This document shows positions 34,268 to 42,711 of a stretch of DNA of 64,000 nucleotides, in pieces; position 1 is the stretch's first letter, and each line of letters starts with the position of its first letter. Source of the stretch: SAR92 clade bacterium H455 (GTDB taxonomy: Bacteria > Pseudomonadota > Gammaproteobacteria > Pseudomonadales > Porticoccaceae). The stretch covers positions 2,170,001 to 2,234,000 of the forward strand of contig CP103416.1 of assembly GCA_024802545.1 (NCBI GenBank), given 5' to 3'. Under the pieces are notes generated by a model, which was given only the letters and a program-made list of their open reading frames with translations, had not been told where the DNA came from and ran no database searches. The translations under genes and the position numbers were made by a program.

Positions 34268-34530
34268 ATTGGCCCACCCAGAGGATTGGTTCAAACCCCT
34301 GTTCGACAAAACGCAAAGCGTTTTGGACAAGGAGCAAAGCGACGCAGCCCGTAGGGGCCTTACCGCAAAGCGGTAAGGATCAATCCCGACCGAATTACGC
34401 TCTATATAAAATAACAAACCCTCAGCCTTCGGCTGGGGCTTTTTATTGGCCAAGCCAGAGGATTGATTCAAACCCCCCGTTCGACAAAATGCTAAGCATT
34501 TAGGACGCCAAAGGCGGTCCGCAGGACACA
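34268..34530. repeat. Two copies of a hairpin repeat 3' of tRNA-Arg
   Basis: Copies start with ATTGGCCmAsCCAGAGGATTG at about 34268 and 34444, period about 178. Each holds GTTCGACAAAAyGC..GCrTTT, which is the reverse complement of the stem in the tRNA-Ser array. Copy 1 has loop AAA and pairs CGC/GCG; copy 2 has loop TAA and pairs TGC/GCA. A 9-bp stem CCTTACCGC with loop AAA (near 34359-34379) and a GGACGCC-AAA-GGCGGTCC hairpin near 34502-34520 are also present. No gene is supported between 34231 and 34659. Confidence 0.82.
34416..34445 (+). terminator. Second copy of the tRNA-Arg terminator
   Basis: AACCCTCAGCC, loop TTC, GGCTGGGG and a T run repeat the terminator at 34238 as part of the duplicated downstream unit, 179 bases further on. 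Confidence 0.75.
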
Positions 34531-34659
34531 CCATTTTTATTAGTAACCCATTGGCTTACTGCCAATTGCCGCATAAGAACTAAAACTCCCCTGTAGACTA
34601 GTGTTTAAAAGGCCTTGGGAGTATTTATGGGACCAGTGGTATGGGCCAATAGTTAAATG

Positions 34660-35460
34660 CTACTTACTCGCTGGTTGAATGACCAACTCAAGTAAATCAG
34701 CAAGTTCTTTCCGGTGGGAGCGCTGGGCGTTGTGATCGCTGACAAGACTGTGCACAGGCCAGTTTCGTGAGAGGGCGTTTTTCCATGAGGGGCTGGTGAC
34801 TGATCGTACCACTGCTGCAGTTTCGTCCTTGATAAAGGGTATAAAGGTAGCCGGCAATTTGTGAGCGCCGGAATTGTCGAATGCGACAGGCTCGGTGAGC
34901 GTGGCCAATGATTGTGGCACGTCATGCGGAGCCTCAGAGCCTTTTATCAGCCATGAAAAGAACACTTGCCCGTCGACTACTGGGTGTTCTGCCATAGTTG
35001 GCCACAAATCCATAGCTGACATACCGTGATTAGGAATGGCAGCATCTAAGAAAATAGCATGTTTGATTTTTTCGGGGACCTGATTCATCACGCCCGTGAT
35101 CACCATGCCGCCGTAGCTATGACCGACTAAAATGATCTGATCCAACTGCTCATAGATAATGGTATTCACCACATCTGTGATGTGAGTGGTTAAGTTAATT
35201 TCCTTGCTCGCTAGGTGTGCTCTTTCCCCAAGTCCTGATAATGTTGGTCGATAGACCTCATGGCCTCTGCTGGTCAAGAGCAGATCGATTGATTTCCAAT
35301 CCCATGCACCACCGCTGGCGCCATGGACCAGGAGGTAAATTTGGGGCTGGGTCTGAGTACCTGCTGTGCTGGTTTTATTAGCAAGCTTAAAAGTCTCATC
35401 ATACTCAGATGCCAAAGCACCAGAGCTAAGCAAAGCAGTTAGCAGAAGTATGTATTTCAT
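34660..35460 (-). CDS. Exported alpha/beta hydrolase, EstC/hydroxynitrile-lyase-like fold
   Basis: A 266-residue secreted esterase-like protein with a signal peptide (about 1-17, ending ALA). The oxyanion motif LVHGASGGAWDW, the nucleophile elbow GHSYGGM and a C-terminal DHNAQ.. region where the catalytic His would lie (residue in VSDHNAQRSH) are visible. The arrangement is that of the plant-type esterase/hydroxynitrile-lyase group, including bacterial EstC. The substrate is unknown. It is a lone minus-strand gene between the tRNA-Arg repeats and dbpA. Confidence 0.83.
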   Translation of the reverse strand: MKYILLLTALLSSGALASEYDETFKLANKTSTAGTQTQPQIYLLVHGASGGAWDWKSIDLLLTSRGHEVYRPTLSGLGERAHLASKEINLTTHITDVVNTIIYEQLDQIILVGHSYGGMVITGVMNQVPEKIKHAIFLDAAIPNHGMSAMDLWPTMAEHPVVDGQVFFSWLIKGSEAPHDVPQSLATLTEPVAFDNSGAHKLPATFIPFIKDETAAVVRSVTSPSWKNALSRNWPVHSLVSDHNAQRSHRKELADLLELVIQPASK

Positions 35461-35716
35461 AGAGGAACAACCGTTAATCGACGCGTTCGACTATACAGCT
35501 AATAGGCTTCTCTGTAAGTGTATTTAGACCTGTGTAGTTCAGGGCAACATTGAAATGCACTTGTGCAGCAAGGAATAAAAGAAGGATTTTGGATTTGGCT
35601 TAATTAGTACCTACGCAGGTACAGCAACAAAATCTGATGAATAAAGGCCCCACCCGAGCCTAATGCATTGTCAGGTACAAAATAGTTGGACGCCGCAGGA
35701 CTATCCAACCACCAGC

Positions 35717-37117
35717 CTAACCCCGCAAACGCTTAACCCTAAAACTCCGCCCCTTAAGCTTGCCTTGAGAGAGCTTATTAAATGCCATTTTCCCATGCTT
35801 ATGAGCCACACCGACATAGGCCCAGTGATCGCCTACCTGTATTTTGCCTATCTCTGAACCTGGAATACCATCTGCACCAGTCAAGGCGCCGACAATATCC
35901 CCTGGTCTAAGCTTCTGCTTTTTGCCACCCCCAATGTGAATGGTCACCATCGGCGGAGCAAAAACAGGCTCACGCAATAATCTTATGTGCGGCAATTCAC
36001 CGCGTACAAACTTCTGTTTTAAATAGTCTTCTAATTGGCTAATTCGGTGCTTGTCTCGCTGTGTATATAAGCTGCAGGCCATGCCTTGAGCACCCGCACG
36101 ACCAGTGCGGCCAATGCGATGAGTATGGACTTCTAGCTCCTGTGCAACTTGATAATTGATCACCATATCAAGCGACTCAATATCTAGACCCCGGGCTGCC
36201 ACATCCGTAGCCACCAGCACCGAAATACTGCGGTTGGCAAAACAGGCCAAGGTTTGGTCCCTGTCTTTTTGCTCTAAATCGCCATGTAAAGCTGATGCCT
36301 CATAACCCACTGCGCATAACTCATTGGCCACTCGATCAGTTTCGACCTTGGTGTTACAAAAAATCAGCGTGGTCTCTGGTTGATGCTCCTGCAGCAAGAG
36401 CCTAACCGCCTCTATGCGGGACTGATCATTTTCAACCTGGTAGAGGGTTTCGATAATGCTTTGGTTACTATGAGTGTCCTGCACTTCCACAGTCACTGGA
36501 GACTGCATAATTCGCTGTGCAATATTTTCGATTTTTTCAGGATAGGTGGCGCTAAACAACATAGTTTGCCGCTGCTCGGGCATGTAACCAACAATATCAT
36601 CCAAGGCTTGCTGAAAGCCCATATCCAACATTCTATCGGCCTCATCTAAAACCAAAGTAGTCAGGTTATCCAAGTTGAGGTTAGCCTTGCGAAGATGCTC
36701 TTCAACCCGCCCAGGAGTACCGACAATAATGTGCGCGCCGTGCTCCAGTGAGCCCACCTGGGGACCAAAGGCCACCCCGCCACAGAGAGTCAACACTTTA
36801 ATATTGTGAATGCCACGGGCCAGCTTACGTATTTCTGTCGCCACTTGGTCGGCCAACTCACGGGTTGGGCACAACACTAAGGTCTGCACCCGAAAACGTT
36901 TTACATCGAGTTTATTCAGCAGACCCAACGCAAATGTTGCAGTTTTACCGGAGCCGGTTTTGGCTCTGGCAATAATGTCTTTATTCTCTAAAACATGGGG
37001 TAAAGATTGCGCCTGAATCGGTGTCATCTCCGTGTAACCGAGGCTTGCTAAGTTATCAATTAAGGCGGGGTTTAGATCTAGGCTGGCAAAATCATATTCG
37101 GACAAGGGGATTCTCAT
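35717..37117 (-). CDS. dbpA: ATP-dependent RNA helicase DbpA
   Basis: DEAD-box helicase that acts on 23S rRNA helix 92 during large-subunit assembly. The Q motif region ends in MTPIQAQSLP. Walker A ARAKTGSGKTA, VLDEADRMLD, SAT, VATDVAARGLD and HRIGRTGR follow. The C-terminal DbpA-type RNA-binding domain (about 390-465) contains GGGKKQKLRPGDIVGALTGADGI. I prefer ATG 37117 (MRIPLSEYDFASLDL) by comparison with known DbpA; ATG 37165 is in frame but would add 16 unusual residues. Confidence 0.93.
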   Translation of the reverse strand: MRIPLSEYDFASLDLNPALIDNLASLGYTEMTPIQAQSLPHVLENKDIIARAKTGSGKTATFALGLLNKLDVKRFRVQTLVLCPTRELADQVATEIRKLARGIHNIKVLTLCGGVAFGPQVGSLEHGAHIIVGTPGRVEEHLRKANLNLDNLTTLVLDEADRMLDMGFQQALDDIVGYMPEQRQTMLFSATYPEKIENIAQRIMQSPVTVEVQDTHSNQSIIETLYQVENDQSRIEAVRLLLQEHQPETTLIFCNTKVETDRVANELCAVGYEASALHGDLEQKDRDQTLACFANRSISVLVATDVAARGLDIESLDMVINYQVAQELEVHTHRIGRTGRAGAQGMACSLYTQRDKHRISQLEDYLKQKFVRGELPHIRLLREPVFAPPMVTIHIGGGKKQKLRPGDIVGALTGADGIPGSEIGKIQVGDHWAYVGVAHKHGKMAFNKLSQGKLKGRSFRVKRLRG

Positions 37118-37376
37118 ATTTAGTTTTGGGAGCAGCGAGTCACAGGACCTTATTAGGTCTTGCATACCTGCCAGGCACGCACGCGTTCTAGGGCATCAAT
37201 TGCCGTCCAGTTTACCAGAATAACCTGCCCTTAGCTGTTCCAGGTCGCAAACAAAACCAGCAGAAAACGCCTAGATCGAGCTCACTGCTGGTTCATTGCC
37301 AAGAAAAATTAATCTCTGCATCCCCTGTAGGCCCGCCGCAAACGTTGGACAGGCCTATAGATTTTTAACAAGAACC

Positions 37377-39179
37377 TTAAACGCCAATAAACTGCTCGGC
37401 AGTCAGGTCGTAACAGGTGCTGTCCAGTTCCGCTACCAAACTGAGGTTTGGTCTGATCTTTGGTAATTCGTAGCGAAAGAAAAACCGCATCGCCGCAACT
37501 TTGCCGTCATAAAAGGCATCGTCCGCTGCATTACCTTTTTGTTTACCTTCGACCGCTGCAACGCCCTGCTTCAGCCACATCCATGCAATCACTAAGTGCC
37601 CCATGGCATCCAAGAAAATAGTTGCATTGGCCAGCGCCAATGAAGGATCTTCAGCCTCTCCTATTGCAGAAATAGTCTGCTCTATAAGCGTCAGGTATTC
37701 ATTCAGCAGACCACAATAAATCCCCAGTTCGGAATGCCCCGCAGCCGAATCAATGGTTGCTTGCATCTCTTGACGAAGAATTTCCACTGCAGCGCCATTC
37801 TGCATACGCACCTTGCGACCCAGGATATCTATACCCTGAATACCCCAAGTACCCTCGTGAATATGATTGAGTCGATTATCTCGATAGAGACGCTCAACCG
37901 GGTACTCTCGGGTATAGCCATAGCCACCCAGTACCTGGATCGCTAATTTGTTTGCTTCAAGACAAAACTCTGAAGGCCACGACTTACAAATAGGGGTTAA
38001 CAAGTCGAGCAGCAGATCTCGGCGCTGGTTCGCGGCTTGGTCAGTCGAAGATAGCTTGTTAGTGTCGATTAACTCCGCACAGTAATACATCAGAGTCTGA
38101 GCGCCCTCAACAAAGGCTTTTTGGGTCATCAGCATACGCTTAATATCCGCGTGCTCACTGATCATGACCTGTGGATCTTCCGGATTACGATTCACCAAGG
38201 GGCGACCTTGAGGGCGGTTTCGCGCATAATCTAGAGAGTATAAGTAACCGCCAAGGGCACTCATCACCGCTGACATGCCCACAGAAATACGCGCTTCGTT
38301 CATCATATGAAACATATTAGCTAAGCCCTGATTGGGCTCTCCAACTAAGTAGCCGATAGATTCTCCAGACTCGCCAAAGTTAAGCAGACAGTTAGTCGCG
38401 CCGCGACAGCCCATCTTATGATTCAGACCAGCCAGGGCGACATTGTTGGACTCACCAATAGTGCCATCATCATTAACTCGGTTTTTAGGCACTAAGAATA
38501 GCGAGATGCCTTTGACACCCGGGGGCGAACCGGGAATTTTTGCCAAGACCATATGGACGATATTCTCAGTTAGATCTTGCTCTCCGCCAGATATCCACAT
38601 TTTAGTGCCGCTAAGAGCATAGGATCCATCGGCTTTTGGCTCAGCCTTAGTGCGGATATCAGCAAGAGAAGAACCAGCTTGAGTTTCAGACAAGCACATG
38701 GTGCCAAACCATTTGCCGTCCACCAGATTGGGTAAATACTTGTCTTTGAGCTCGTCAGACCCGCAGACATTGAGCATATTAGCCACGCCCTGGGTCAGAA
38801 AGAGATAAATATGAGCGGGGTTATTAGCACAGACAAACATACTGTTGAGCGCTTGATCTGCCATCCAAGGTAACTGCATTCCACCGATATCAGTATCATA
38901 GGCCGAGGCGCACAAACCGGATTCCTGATAAGCGGCGATCGCCTCTTTAAGCTCAGGAATGGTCTCGACTTTGCCGTCAACAAACTGCGGCTCATTGGCA
39001 TCCAGCTTAGCAGCACAGCTTAAAAATTGGTCTTCAGCAATCGTTTGACTGAGATCCATCATCGCGTCAAGGGACTCACGGTCATAGTCGGCATAGCGCT
39101 CTGACTTAAAAATCTCATCTAACCCGAGGGTTTCATAGAGTATGAAGTCGAGATCTCGACGATTAACGATCATTGACAT
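37377..39179 (-). CDS. Acyl-CoA dehydrogenase, long (600-residue) type, FadE/DmdC-like
   Basis: FAD-dependent alpha,beta-dehydrogenation of an acyl-CoA. It has the N-terminal, middle (MCLSETQAGSSLADIRTKA, KMWISGGEQDL) and C-terminal domains of the family plus an extra C-terminal domain (about 470-600). The catalytic glutamate region is HEGTWGIQ. The 600-residue form includes both medium/long-chain enzymes and methylmercaptopropionyl-CoA dehydrogenase (DmdC) of DMSP catabolism; sequence alone does not separate them here. A BCCT transporter is divergent 620 bases away, which would fit but does not prove a DMSP role. Confidence 0.88.
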   Translation of the reverse strand: MSMIVNRRDLDFILYETLGLDEIFKSERYADYDRESLDAMMDLSQTIAEDQFLSCAAKLDANEPQFVDGKVETIPELKEAIAAYQESGLCASAYDTDIGGMQLPWMADQALNSMFVCANNPAHIYLFLTQGVANMLNVCGSDELKDKYLPNLVDGKWFGTMCLSETQAGSSLADIRTKAEPKADGSYALSGTKMWISGGEQDLTENIVHMVLAKIPGSPPGVKGISLFLVPKNRVNDDGTIGESNNVALAGLNHKMGCRGATNCLLNFGESGESIGYLVGEPNQGLANMFHMMNEARISVGMSAVMSALGGYLYSLDYARNRPQGRPLVNRNPEDPQVMISEHADIKRMLMTQKAFVEGAQTLMYYCAELIDTNKLSSTDQAANQRRDLLLDLLTPICKSWPSEFCLEANKLAIQVLGGYGYTREYPVERLYRDNRLNHIHEGTWGIQGIDILGRKVRMQNGAAVEILRQEMQATIDSAAGHSELGIYCGLLNEYLTLIEQTISAIGEAEDPSLALANATIFLDAMGHLVIAWMWLKQGVAAVEGKQKGNAADDAFYDGKVAAMRFFFRYELPKIRPNLSLVAELDSTCYDLTAEQFIGV

Positions 39180-39803
39180 GATTATTCCTTTTTTGTTTGC
39201 AATAAGGCACTGAGCCTACTTAATTGGTGAAATTTTTAACGAAATTTATTTATTATCAAAATAATATTCAGGCGGCCTTGGGTTTAAAATCTATTACTTA
39301 ATTCTATCGATATTCGGCCTTTTCGGCGCTTACGCGGCCTACCTGTTGGCGCGACCAGCGCTGTGATTTAGGCTCTTAATATTTCACAACTCTAACTTAA
39401 AACGCTAATTTAGAACTCTAATTTAGGAGCAAGAATAGCAAGGTTACTAACAAAGTCTTTTGGTGCACTGGCTAAACCTCTCTTAACTTATTTTAATTAT
39501 TGGGTATTCTGAACTATACCGGCAAATTTACGCAAAAGGCTGCTAATTGGCTCGTCATTAAAAATAAACTGTGCCAATGATCCGCCCTCGATTCAAATAG
39601 CCCAGTCTAAATGGCCCAGCCTCACCCCTAAGGCTTTTTGCGTTATACTGCACGAAAGCGTATGAGGCTAAAAGAACAAGTCGCAATCTAGTGGGTTAAG
39701 CACAGTCAGTATCTGTATCAGAAAATTGACATGGCCTACAACCGCAGCAGAAAACAACTCGGTAAATAATAAAAACTAAAATAACAGAGAGTAATTATTC
39801 GCT
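39180..39803. other. Long intergenic region between acyl-CoA dehydrogenase and BCCT genes
   Basis: These 624 bases are AT-rich and carry divergent promoters for the two flanking genes. A short stretch near 39265-39366 reads in one plus-strand frame as a hydrophobic, coding-like tail (..LILSIFGLFGAYAAYLLARPAL) but has no start codon. I see no RNA gene or strong hairpin. Confidence 0.5.
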
Positions 39804-41378
39804 ATGGCCAATAAAAAAGCGGCGACAATCCTTAGTTTGCCGACTAAAAAACCCTCCGTAATGAGCATAATCGCGCCACTAATGGTTATTGCCTTTTTGT
39901 TATTCTCCCTACTCCGACCCGACTACGCCAGCGATCTCTTTAACCGCATGGGCGACTTTATCACCAACCAACTGTCCTGGTATTACATCAGTGTGATGAA
40001 CTTCTATTTACTTTTTGTGCTCGGTTTAGCACTGAGTAAATTCGGTAAGATCCGCTTGGGCGGTGACGACGAAAGACCTGAATTTAGCAACTTCTCATGG
40101 CTCTCAATGCTCTTTGGTGCCGGTATAGGTATTGGCATTTTATTCTGGAGTATCGCCGAACCTCTGACCCATTTTCAAACTAACCCCTTTATGGGCGACA
40201 CTCAGGCACTGAGCCCAGAAGCCGCGCAAATAGCCATGCGACTGACGATTTTTCACTGGGGTCTCCACGGCTGGGCGCTCTACGCCTCAGTGGCACTTAT
40301 TCTGGCCTATTTCGCCTACCGCAAAGGTCTGCCGTTAACCATTAGTGCCAGTCTCTATCCGATTTTGGGCGATCGTATCTATGGCCCTATAGGTAAGGCA
40401 GCTGACCTGTTAGCAGTGCTGGGCACCGTGTTTGGTGTGGCCACATCTCTGGGCCTCGGGGCACAGCAGATGAATGCGGGGCTTGCCACTTTAACCGGGA
40501 TCGAAGTGAATACCGGCACTCAGATACTGCTCATTATTGGCATTTCGATTATAGCCACCCTGTCTGCACTCACCGGTGTCAACCGGGGTATCCGTATTCT
40601 CAGCGAACTCAATATGCAGCTTACAGGGGTGATTCTGGCACTCTTTTTGGTGTTTGGTCCAACCCTCTACCTACTCACCTCCTTCTCTGGCAATATTGTC
40701 GATTATATTATTCATCTCCCCCGTATTAGCACCTGGGTCAATAATGACTCCAGTGATCAGTGGCAGGGCTGGTGGACAATTTTCTACTGGGGTTGGTGGA
40801 TTGCCTGGTCCCCTTTCTGCGGTATTTTTATTGCTCGCATATCCCGTGGCAGGACGATTCGCGAATTTGTTTTCGGCGTGCTACTGACCCCCACATTACT
40901 GACTATTTTTTGGATTTCTGTGTTTGGCAATACTGCCTTTCATATTGAGCTATTCGGCGACGGTGGGATTGTCGCTGCAGTGAATACAGACACCACCAGT
41001 GCACTGTTTACCACGATTAGTCTAATGGCCATGGCTAAGATTATGGCGCTAATCACCGCCAGCATTTGTACCCTAATGCTGATTACCTACTTTGTGACCT
41101 CTGCGGATTCAGCCACGCTGGTGATCTGTACTCTGGTCACTGGTGGCAATCAAAACCCGAGCCCTATTACACGTATTTTCTGGGGTAGTAGCATAGGCGC
41201 CGTAGCCGCAGTTTTACTGTTCTCCGGCGGTCTATCCGCATTGCAAACCGCATCCATCGTGACCGCACTACCATTTTCGGTGATATTACTCTTGGCCACC
41301 TATGGTCTGTGCAAATCTCTTTATCAAGAAGGCAAGACTGCTGATGCCAATTCGCCTAGTGCAGGCGAAGCCATATAG
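39804..41378 (+). CDS. BCCT-family betaine/choline/carnitine-type transporter
   Basis: A 524-residue inner-membrane secondary transporter for quaternary ammonium compounds (glycine betaine, choline, carnitine) or DMSP, with about 12 helices. The family signature in TM8 reads WWTIFYWGWWIAWSPFCGIFIARISRGRTIREF, including the tryptophan cage residues. The glycine-rich LFGAGIGIGILFWSIAEP in TM3 is also typical and suggests sodium-coupled transport. It is transcribed alone, divergent from the acyl-CoA dehydrogenase gene. Confidence 0.93.
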   Translation: MANKKAATILSLPTKKPSVMSIIAPLMVIAFLLFSLLRPDYASDLFNRMGDFITNQLSWYYISVMNFYLLFVLGLALSKFGKIRLGGDDERPEFSNFSWLSMLFGAGIGIGILFWSIAEPLTHFQTNPFMGDTQALSPEAAQIAMRLTIFHWGLHGWALYASVALILAYFAYRKGLPLTISASLYPILGDRIYGPIGKAADLLAVLGTVFGVATSLGLGAQQMNAGLATLTGIEVNTGTQILLIIGISIIATLSALTGVNRGIRILSELNMQLTGVILALFLVFGPTLYLLTSFSGNIVDYIIHLPRISTWVNNDSSDQWQGWWTIFYWGWWIAWSPFCGIFIARISRGRTIREFVFGVLLTPTLLTIFWISVFGNTAFHIELFGDGGIVAAVNTDTTSALFTTISLMAMAKIMALITASICTLMLITYFVTSADSATLVICTLVTGGNQNPSPITRIFWGSSIGAVAAVLLFSGGLSALQTASIVTALPFSVILLLATYGLCKSLYQEGKTADANSPSAGEAI

Positions 41379-41560
41379 TCGCTCATTAGTGATTGAAGAG
41401 AGACAGGGCATTAGCTAACGAGTGGATTCGAAGTACAAGAATGGCTGTAAGGCAGCAAGATAGTGGGCATCGACAGCATTGCTCGCCGTGCCCCAGTTAA
41501 GAGAAACAGGTACCAATGAATAGTTGGTGAAGAACAGACAGACTAAATTAACAATAAAAG

Positions 41561-42031
41561 TCAGCGCCTTATATCAATATAATTTTTCGCAAGAAGATAG
41601 ATAGCCATTAAACGCAAGCCAAAACTAATTGATGTCGCCAGAGTGAAGTCAGGGAAAGATGAGACAAAAAACATCTGAAAATCTGCCCAGAGCAACGTGA
41701 CAGGAATCATCAGTGCCAAAACGGAAACAGATCTTAGATAGCGGTTTGTCATTAATGCATATATGTACACGCTCCCCAGTAACGCGCCCAATAGTAGCCT
41801 TGTAAAGATCAGCGATTGCAGCTCAGCAGACCCCACCGCAGAAGAATCAAAAACAAGCTCCACGTAAGTTTGTGGAAAAAGATGTAGTATCAACGCTCTC
41901 GTCAGTATCAGTACTAAAACCAAAAGTGCGCGAGTAAGGATCCGCGTTTTGAGCTTCAGCCATTGCGAGTTCTCTACCTCTATATGAGCTGCTTGCAGGG
42001 CAAGTAGCTCTTCTTCTGAAATGGTATTCAT
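41561..42031 (-). CDS. Hypothetical membrane protein
   Basis: About 156 residues from ATG 42031, with four predicted hydrophobic helices after a charged N-terminal segment (MNTISEEELLALQAAH). I do not recognise a family. The frame is open further to 42136, but the extra N-terminus has no support. It stands alone between the BCCT and rhodanese genes, on the opposite strand to both. Confidence 0.6.
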   Translation of the reverse strand: MNTISEEELLALQAAHIEVENSQWLKLKTRILTRALLVLVLILTRALILHLFPQTYVELVFDSSAVGSAELQSLIFTRLLLGALLGSVYIYALMTNRYLRSVSVLALMIPVTLLWADFQMFFVSSFPDFTLATSISFGLRLMAIYLLAKNYIDIRR

Positions 42032-42277
42032 ATAACCGTTCTTATTATTTGGTGAAAGTTTTGTAAGCCACAGTACACCAGCAGGAATATACACGATCCC
42101 GCGATCGCGTGGTCGAGTCGAATAATACAACAACAAATTAATTCAAATCTAAATAAAATTGCAATATACATAGAATAATACTGTTCTCGTGCGTCTAGAT
42201 GACCGAGAAAGCATCCTACAGTTGCAGGACAACTGTCAGAGCATTACAGTAGCTCGAAAATTAGCTCGGGTAACCCA

Positions 42278-42610
42278 ATGAAACCTTTCCTATTAACCCT
42301 TATCTGCGCACTGAGCTTTTGGGCTGGCGCAACCCAAGGAGACAACCCAATGATTATCGATGTTCGAACCATAGAAGAGTGGAACTCAGGCCACTTAGCC
42401 TCGGCACAACATTTAGAACTGCAGTTTGTTGCCGCCGGCATTGAACAGCTGGTTCCCGATAAAGGTCAACAGTTATACCTCTATTGTCGCAGCGGCAATC
42501 GCTCCGGTCAGGCAAAAACCCTAGTTGAAGCCATGGGTTATACCAATGTGATTAATGCTGGCGGCGTTACCGACGCTGGTGCCCTGCTCAATGAGGCAAT
42601 AGTCAGGTAG
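42278..42610 (+). CDS. Exported rhodanese-like protein (PspE/GlpE type)
   Basis: A 110-residue single-domain rhodanese with a signal peptide (about 1-21, ending GATQ). The active-site loop is CRSGNRSG with catalytic Cys at about residue 70, preceded by the family start IIDVRTIEEWNSGH and followed by NVINAGGV. Periplasmic sulfurtransferase activity is likely; the acceptor is unknown. Confidence 0.9.
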   Translation: MKPFLLTLICALSFWAGATQGDNPMIIDVRTIEEWNSGHLASAQHLELQFVAAGIEQLVPDKGQQLYLYCRSGNRSGQAKTLVEAMGYTNVINAGGVTDAGALLNEAIVR

Positions 42611-42711
42611 TAACAAGCCAAGTAACAAGCCGAGAGTAGCAAGCAACACAGCAGTCCTGCCGAGGCAGATACAAAAGGCAATTGTGGAGGGTTGCGGGCA
42701 GTTATCAACGT

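Noticed and set aside
33995-34534. 179-codon minus-strand frame
   Set aside because: It runs antisense through fdxA, the whole tRNA-Arg gene, its terminator and the duplicated repeats, so it is a shadow frame.
39265-39366. Hydrophobic, coding-like 30-codon stretch in the 39.2-39.8 kb gap
   Set aside because: It has no start codon and a stop just upstream; too short to call a gene. It may be a remnant.
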